A stretch of DNA of 17,669 bases from Candidatus Iainarchaeum sp. (GTDB lineage Archaea > Micrarchaeota > Micrarchaeia > Anstonellales > Bilamarchaeaceae), in the NCBI GenBank assembly GCA_028711485.1, contig JAQTSF010000004.1, positions 1-17,669 on the forward strand, written 5' to 3'. Each line of letters begins with the position of its first letter. Within the stretch, counting starts at the first letter, position 1. Both the position numbers and the translations under genes were made by a program. The notes below the pieces were generated by a model, which saw nothing but the letters and a program-made list of their open reading frames with translations, searched no databases and was not told the origin of the DNA. Shown piece by piece: positions 13,539 to 17,669 of this stretch.

Positions 13539-14866
13539 GCTACACTCTGATTTTTCTTTAATTGCTCGATCAATATTTGTAGAATAGGAGGAATGACTAA
13601 TGTTGTTAGTAACGCCATTGTTGCAATTATAGAATACTCTGTTCGAGAGAGTATGCCGGTGGTAAGACCCAAAGAAGCTACAATAAGTGCTACCTCTCCT
13701 CTTGGGGACATACCAAAACCAACAATTGCTGTTTCTAAAGGCTTTAATTTCGCAATTAGACCTGCTGCACCGCATCCAATAAATTTTGTTAATATGGCTA
13801 GTATAGATAAAATTAATATAGGAACTAAAAATTGGACCAATGCATTGATATCCATAAGGGTTCCGAGAGAAATGAAAAAAATAGGCATGAAAAGCATTTC
13901 CAAGCCATAAGTTTTTTCCTCAATTTCTTCGTGGTGTTTGCTACGGTTTAGAATAATGCCTGCCATAAAAGCTCCAACTATTGCAGAAAGTCCGATAAAT
14001 TCGGCAAAATAAGAATAAAACAAAACAAAAGATAACAATAATAAAAATCTTCTGGGACTTATTTCTTTTCTGTCAAGGTACTTTAAAAAATAATTTCCTG
14101 CAACAACACTGCCTAATAGAAAGATAACTGCAACAACAAGAGTCAGCAATATGGAAAAAATAATAGATTCGCTACCACTAGCACCAGTTATATTTATTAC
14201 AAATGACAAAACCAAAAGACCGAGTATATCATCAAGAACTGCAGCTCCTATTATTATTTCTGCAAATCTTTCATTGAGTAATTTAAACTCTTTTAATATG
14301 GCAACGGTTACTCCTACAGATGTTGCTGTTAAGGCTGCAGCTACAAACATTGAATATGCAAAACTTCCACCAGTAGAAACAGCATAAAAATATCCTACTA
14401 TGAAAGGAAATACAATGCCTGCAAGTGCAACAATTAAATTATCAAACGCAAATATTCTTTCAATCTTATTGTGCATTCCAACTTTAAATAATAAAATTAC
14501 TGCACCTAATTGTGCAAAAACATGTAATATATTTTCTAATCTCAAAATATTTGGTGGTTCTTCTGGAATTGTAATCGGAAGATCTAGAGAGTATAAAGAA
14601 TCCCAAAAAAGATGTAAGAAACTAGAACTCATTAAAAGACCTAGAATCATTAAAATCATTACAGAAGGTTGTTTTGTATAAACAACTGCCATTTCTCCAA
14701 GAACTGCGAGTAAAAGTAGAAAAACAATTTCGAAATAGATGTGTTTTTCATTTTCTACTTCGCCAAAAATACTAGTTCTAATAATAGAAACAGTTAGTAT
14801 TAGAAAAATACCTAGTATAAGCAATCCTATCAAAGGGGAAATTTTTTCTATTGTTTTCTTAACCAT
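13535..14866 (-). CDS. CPA2-family cation/proton antiporter (NapA/KefB-like)
   Basis: The gene encodes 443 residues of a polytopic membrane protein with 12-13 predicted helices. The CPA2 landmarks are LLFKVGMHNKIERI (125-138), the unwound-helix motif LTATSVGVTVAILKEF (179-194), the ion-binding pair Asp212-Asp213 in GAAVLDDILGLLVL, LSAIVGAFMAGIILNRSKH and GMSPRGEVALIVA. The double aspartate is typical of electrogenic Na+/H+ exchangers such as NapA, so sodium extrusion is the best guess. There is no C-terminal TrkA/RCK regulatory domain. Compared with bacterial NapA it has an extra N-terminal helix and a polar loop of about 25 residues before the core. It has its own TATA-like box. The 3' end overlaps the SdpI gene. 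Confidence 0.9.
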   Translation of the reverse strand: MVKKTIEKISPLIGLLILGIFLILTVSIIRTSIFGEVENEKHIYFEIVFLLLLAVLGEMAVVYTKQPSVMILMILGLLMSSSFLHLFWDSLYSLDLPITIPEEPPNILRLENILHVFAQLGAVILLFKVGMHNKIERIFAFDNLIVALAGIVFPFIVGYFYAVSTGGSFAYSMFVAAALTATSVGVTVAILKEFKLLNERFAEIIIGAAVLDDILGLLVLSFVINITGASGSESIIFSILLTLVVAVIFLLGSVVAGNYFLKYLDRKEISPRRFLLLLSFVLFYSYFAEFIGLSAIVGAFMAGIILNRSKHHEEIEEKTYGLEMLFMPIFFISLGTLMDINALVQFLVPILILSILAILTKFIGCGAAGLIAKLKPLETAIVGFGMSPRGEVALIVASLGLTTGILSRTEYSIIATMALLTTLVIPPILQILIEQLKKNQSVA

Positions 14867-14893
14867 AAAACCATTTTATTATTTTTTTAATTA

Positions 14894-14903
14894 GATATAA
14901 AAG
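14894..14903 (-). promoter_or_regulatory. TATA box for the antiporter
   Basis: The minus strand reads CTTTTATATC 28-37 bp before the ATG at 14866, in the 59-bp gap after the MFS gene. The antiporter is therefore probably transcribed on its own. Confidence 0.5.
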
Positions 14904-14925
14904 AATAGCTTCTTAATATTACATT

Positions 14926-16059
14926 TTATTTTTTATACAAAAATAAAAGAACAACTAATGCAGAAAGTATACTTAGTATTCCACTTATAATTAAGGATAA
15001 ATTATGCCCGAATCCGAAACCAATATAAGAAAAAGCAAAACTTCCTATTATAGCTCCGAGTGTGGTAAACAAAAGAAAAAATCCGGAATTTCCGCCGATT
15101 CTTGTTTTTGGGAATAGTTCTCTTAATAGAATTAAGTAGGCAACAGCTTGTAACGCATCTCCTACCTCATGAAAAATCCGGAAAAATAGAGATACTATCA
15201 AATTATCATTTACCATTAGTATATGGCCTAATCCAGATATTAATATGGAAATTCCAAAAAATAGTATTAAGTTTGATTTTTTTATAATTCTTCCTGATAA
15301 AACAGCAGTAAGAGACATAAAGAATATTGCAATTGACATATAAAATCCAATTCCAAAAAAATCAAGACCTAAATTATCCCTAAGGAATAAAGTATAAGAA
15401 ATATGTTCTGCTCCGAAATGAAGAGCATATAAAAATAATGCAAACGCAATAATCAAAACTTTTTTATCTGAAAAATCTGCAATATATTCTTTTAATTCTG
15501 ATTTTGAAGTTTCTATTTTAGGAAGAAAGAATATTAGGGGGATAAGCAAAAATACAAGAACTGCCATTATGCTGAAAAGACCTGGGAAAAAAATTTGTGA
15601 GAGTATAAAACCCCCTAAAATCATTCCTATCATAACGCCTAAATAATTAAAAAATGCAAAATTACCTAAAGCTATATTTCCTGTAGAATGTTCAAATTTA
15701 AGGAGTATATTGTCTAAAGATACTTTGCTTATGAGAGTACCCAATCTGAATAATATTACTAATAATAAAATTATAAAAATTTCATTGAAAAAGAACATTC
15801 CGGTAAAGAAAATAAGGAATAAAATAAGCGAAAGTAGAATCAAAAATCTCAAATCTTTTCTATCGCAGAGCATTCCTACGGGTGCGGAAAAAAGTAGATA
15901 TACTACAAAGGTTATGGCAGTTAAAAGTCCTATCTGAAAGGGATCAAAACCTAATTCAACGTATAATAATGGAAAATAAAAATCTATAGAGAATTTTATT
16001 AATCCGAATATAAATGCAAAAAGAAATATTATGATTAAAGGTTTTCCTTTGAGATTCAT
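14926..16059 (-). CDS. Major facilitator superfamily transporter
   Basis: The gene encodes 377 residues that are almost entirely hydrophobic, with about 11-12 transmembrane helices. The MFS motif A is visible between helices 2 and 3 as VGMLCDRKDLRFL (61-73). A central charged loop (KIETSKSELKEYIADFSDKK) separates the two six-helix halves. An acidic residue in helix 1 (FSIDFYFPLLYVELGF) and the proline-rich first periplasmic turn resemble drug/proton antiporters, but the substrate cannot be inferred. The start lies 22 bp after the end of the small gene downstream of NAD kinase. A TATA-like stretch overlaps that gene's end, so it may be part of the NAD kinase operon, separately transcribed, or both. 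Confidence 0.85.
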   Translation of the reverse strand: MNLKGKPLIIIFLFAFIFGLIKFSIDFYFPLLYVELGFDPFQIGLLTAITFVVYLLFSAPVGMLCDRKDLRFLILLSLILFLIFFTGMFFFNEIFIILLLVILFRLGTLISKVSLDNILLKFEHSTGNIALGNFAFFNYLGVMIGMILGGFILSQIFFPGLFSIMAVLVFLLIPLIFFLPKIETSKSELKEYIADFSDKKVLIIAFALFLYALHFGAEHISYTLFLRDNLGLDFFGIGFYMSIAIFFMSLTAVLSGRIIKKSNLILFFGISILISGLGHILMVNDNLIVSLFFRIFHEVGDALQAVAYLILLRELFPKTRIGGNSGFFLLFTTLGAIIGSFAFSYIGFGFGHNLSLIISGILSILSALVVLLFLYKK

Positions 16060-16079
16060 TAATTATATTTTATTGTATG

Positions 16080-16091
16080 GATTATAAAAGA
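16080..16091 (-). promoter_or_regulatory. Candidate TATA box for the MFS gene
   Basis: The minus strand reads CTTTTATAATCC 21-32 bp before the MFS ATG (16059). It overlaps the last codons of the upstream small gene. Confidence 0.4.
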
Positions 16092-16339
16092 TTGGCAAGA
16101 TCCTTGGGCATTTTTCCTGGGGGGAAAACCCTTAGATTTCCACGTTTTATGGGAAGTCCGGTTTCTTTAGCAATCCTTAACAGCTCCATCTCAGGAAGAG
16201 GTAATTCTGAAATCAGTATTGGAATAGGTCCGAAAGGACTGATTTCTTTTTCAATTTTGAGAGTGTGTGTCTGGAGCATTCCTTCATTTTTTACCTTTAT
16301 CTTCAGGGATCCCGAGGATAATATTTTTTTTATATTCAT
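16082..16339 (-). CDS. Small conserved-looking protein coupled to NAD kinase, function unknown
   Basis: The gene encodes 85 residues from ATG 16339, or 87 from GTG 16345. I do not recognise a family. The C-terminal half is distinctive: SPFGPIPILISELPLPEMELL, then RIAKETGLPIKRGNLRVFPPGKMPKDL. It is proline- and glycine-rich, unlike low-complexity AT coding, which suggests a real conserved domain. The N-terminal half has alternating charged and hydrophobic residues typical of beta strands. The GTG would overlap the NAD kinase stop by 4 nt (GTGA). The GGTG that includes that codon sits 5 nt before ATG 16339 and works as a ribosome site for it, so I favour the ATG. Tight coupling to NAD kinase suggests translational coupling and perhaps a shared role. 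The opposite-strand frame over this region is less convincing. Confidence 0.65.
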   Translation of the reverse strand: MNIKKILSSGSLKIKVKNEGMLQTHTLKIEKEISPFGPIPILISELPLPEMELLRIAKETGLPIKRGNLRVFPPGKMPKDLANLL

Positions 16340-16341
16340 AT

Positions 16342-17034
16342 TCACACCAGAAAAGATATTGATTTTCCTTTTTTAACATGAATTTTTTCTCCTGCTTTTA
16401 ATTTTTTTATAAATATTCCATCTATCACAAAATCTGCAATTCGATCTGAATAAAAAGATATCTCACTTTTTTCATGTACAATTGATGGTGAAACCAAACG
16501 TTTGTATGGGCATATTGGAACTAATTCTATTGCTTCTACAGGTTCATCAATAATTATCCCACCCGCAGAGTATGCATAAGCTGTTGAACCTGTGGGGGTT
16601 GAAAGTATAATACCATCTCCATCAAATGATTTATTTTGAGAATCAATAGAATAAAATACACGTATCAGTCTATAATCTGCAGTATGTAGAACAATATCAT
16701 TTATTGCTGAGAATTTGTTTTTTCCTAAAGTGGCAATTAAGGTTATTCTTGTTTCAGCTTTTTTTCTTAAAATTAGAGGTAAGAGTATTTTTTTCCAATT
16801 ATCCTTTCTTATTTGGCAAATATGACTACTTTCACTACCTATACCCACTATTGAGCCTTCTATTGAGTTTATGTGATTAAAATAGAAAATTGTTCCGTCT
16901 CCACCAATACAAATAGTTATGTCTGCCCCTTTTTTTACTATTTCAAAGCTATTGGATTTTAGGAATAGAACTAATTCTTTCTCTAAATTTTTAGTCCATT
17001 CTTTTCGAATATTCCTTAAAATCTTAATTTTCAT
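16342..17034 (-). CDS. nadK: NAD kinase
   Basis: It phosphorylates NAD to NADP using ATP or polyphosphate. The 230 residues are shorter than most NAD kinases (about 250-300). The hallmark GGDG lies at 44-47 (ITICIGGDGTIFY) with catalytic Asp46. The second hallmark region is DGDGIILSTPTGSTAYAYSAGGIII (138-162). The NAD-contact motif usually written N-E is Asn112-Asp113 here (AINDIVLHT), and the usual G-LGFL segment after GGDG is replaced by VGIGSESSHICQI. The enzyme is probably active but divergent in the substrate pocket. The C-terminus is compact: DFVIDGIFIKKLKAGEKIHVKKGKS. A TATA-like box lies 23-31 bp before the ATG. It is the first gene of a two- or three-gene minus-strand unit and is divergent to the P-type ATPase. 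Confidence 0.93.
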   Translation of the reverse strand: MKIKILRNIRKEWTKNLEKELVLFLKSNSFEIVKKGADITICIGGDGTIFYFNHINSIEGSIVGIGSESSHICQIRKDNWKKILLPLILRKKAETRITLIATLGKNKFSAINDIVLHTADYRLIRVFYSIDSQNKSFDGDGIILSTPTGSTAYAYSAGGIIIDEPVEAIELVPICPYKRLVSPSIVHEKSEISFYSDRIADFVIDGIFIKKLKAGEKIHVKKGKSISFLV

Positions 17035-17056
17035 TGTTGCTTTTTTAGAACATTAA

Positions 17057-17065
17057 CTTTTAATT
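17057..17065 (-). promoter_or_regulatory. TATA box for NAD kinase
   Basis: The minus strand reads AATTAAAAG 23-31 bp before the ATG at 17034, again consistent with a leaderless message. Confidence 0.4.
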
Positions 17066-17096
17066 GGTTTTGATTTTTCTGGATAAATGATACGGA

Positions 17097-17107
17097 ATAT
17101 TTTTAAT
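17097..17107 (+). promoter_or_regulatory. TATA box for the P-type ATPase
   Basis: ATATTTTTAAT(A) lies about 22-32 bp before the ATG at 17129. It indicates that the interrupted ATPase gene still has a promoter-like sequence. Confidence 0.45.
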
Positions 17108-17128
17108 AGATAATGATGTTTATCTTAT

Positions 17129-17669
17129 ATGTCCGAAAATTGGCATTCAGAAGACCTAGAGGAGATTATGGATAAACTAGGTTCAACAAGAAAGGGGCTT
17201 TCTGAAGGGGAAATAAGTGAAAAAACAAAAATTTTCGGATTAAATGAATTGGTTGAAAAAAAACAAGTAAGTGTAATTGAAATATTTTTACATCAGTTCA
17301 AAAGCATAGTCGTATTAGCGCTAATTATAGCTGCAGTTCTTTCCTTAATTATGGAAGAATATCTGGATGTAGCAGTAATTGTTCTGGTACTCATGGTAAA
17401 TGCAATTATAGGCACATTTCAAGAGTATAGAGCAGAAAAAGCACTCCTGGCTCTTAAAAAAATGGCTGCATCAAATGCAACGGTAGTACGAAGTGGTAAA
17501 ATAAGAAAAATCCCTTCGAGAGAATTGGTTCCTGGTGATATTGTACTTTTAGAAGAAGGGGATAAGGTTCCAGCTGATGTTAGGCTAATTGAATGTATTA
17601 ATTTAGAAATAAATGAATCCAGGCTTACATGAGAAGCTTTGCCTGTAAAGAAAAATATAAAGAAAGCGA
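17129..17669 (+). CDS. P-type cation-transporting ATPase, frame broken by an in-frame TGA; 3'-partial
   Basis: The first 167 residues are the start of a P2-type (Ca2+- or Na+-pump-like) ATPase. There is an N-terminal cation-ATPase domain (1-45, HSEDLEEIMDKLGS…GLNEL), the first two membrane helices (about 58-96), EYRAEKALLALKKM, and the start of the actuator domain (RKIPSRELVPGDIVLLEEGDKVPADVRLIE). The family then continues with ESxLTGES-PV-K. Here it reads NESRLT, stop (TGA, 17630-17632), EALPVKKNIKKA, so the stop replaces exactly the conserved glycine of the dephosphorylation loop. The frame is open from the stop to the window end. One base change (GGA to TGA) explains it: a fresh pseudogene, a sequencing or assembly error, or recoding. 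UGA is a normal stop in other genes here, so recoding is unlikely. Confidence 0.85.

Noticed and set aside
13593..14681. Plus-strand open frames opposite the antiporter
   Set aside because: They are shadows of the CPA2 antiporter, whose membrane helices and ion-site motifs are on the minus strand.
16077..16376. Open frame of 99 codons on the plus strand over the small gene
   Set aside because: It is antisense to the NAD kinase-coupled small gene, whose reading frame has the better start, the overlap with nadK and a conserved-looking sequence.
17630..17632. UGA recoded as glycine or selenocysteine
   Set aside because: UGA terminates several intact genes in the window, no matching tRNA is seen and no SECIS-like element was noticed. 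A mutation or sequence error is simpler.
1..17669. CRISPR arrays, insertion sequences or integrase sites
   Set aside because: No regularly spaced repeats, transposase or integrase motifs, or terminal inverted repeats with target duplications were found by reading the sequence.

Overview
The window is archaeal chromosomal DNA, AT-rich and densely packed. The evidence is an archaeal Pelota (ribosome rescue), an archaeal-type HMG-CoA synthase for mevalonate/isoprenoid lipid synthesis, tRNA genes carrying bulge-helix-bulge introns, and TATA-like boxes placed 20-37 bp in front of most start codons. The lineage cannot be fixed from this window. The intron-rich tRNAs, high AT content and many unknown surface proteins would fit a DPANN/Micrarchaeota-like group or another deep euryarchaeal group, but that is an inference. 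UGA is an ordinary stop here (it ends at least three full-length genes).

Layout. 1-498: end of an MscS-type mechanosensitive channel gene, meeting a secreted, membrane-anchored unknown protein (495-1454, -) tail to tail. 1508-2533 (-) is Pelota, divergent from a 1240-residue secreted coiled-coil surface protein (2614-6336, +). 6382-7620 (-) is a divergent PP2C phosphatase that shares a promoter region with a lipobox protein (7673-8413, +). 8475-9518 (+) is HMG-CoA synthase. 9519-10160 is a 640-bp RNA locus with two head-to-head tRNA genes. tRNA-Ile has anticodon UAU and two introns. tRNA-Gly(GCC) has four introns, one of which isolates a six-nucleotide exon. A separate unexplained hairpin element lies between them.

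10161-13538 (+) is an operon: a ParB/Srx-fold protein that best fits the archaeal free-serine kinase SerK, a class V aminotransferase, a short 3-phosphoglycerate dehydrogenase, and an SdpI-family membrane protein. The first three would make and interconvert O-phosphoserine and serine. 13535-14866 (-) is a CPA2 cation/proton antiporter and 14926-16059 (-) is an MFS transporter. 16082-17034 (-) is NAD kinase followed by a 4-nt-overlapped small unknown protein. 17129 to the end (+) is a P-type cation ATPase whose frame is broken by a TGA exactly at the conserved TGE(S/A) glycine.

The most notable content is the tRNA locus. Its exon boundaries can be read from pairing. Three of the six introns share the same imperfect splice-motif geometry, in which only the inner two pairs of the central helix form, while two have a full four-pair helix. 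The rare UAU anticodon predicts direct AUA decoding without agmatidine.
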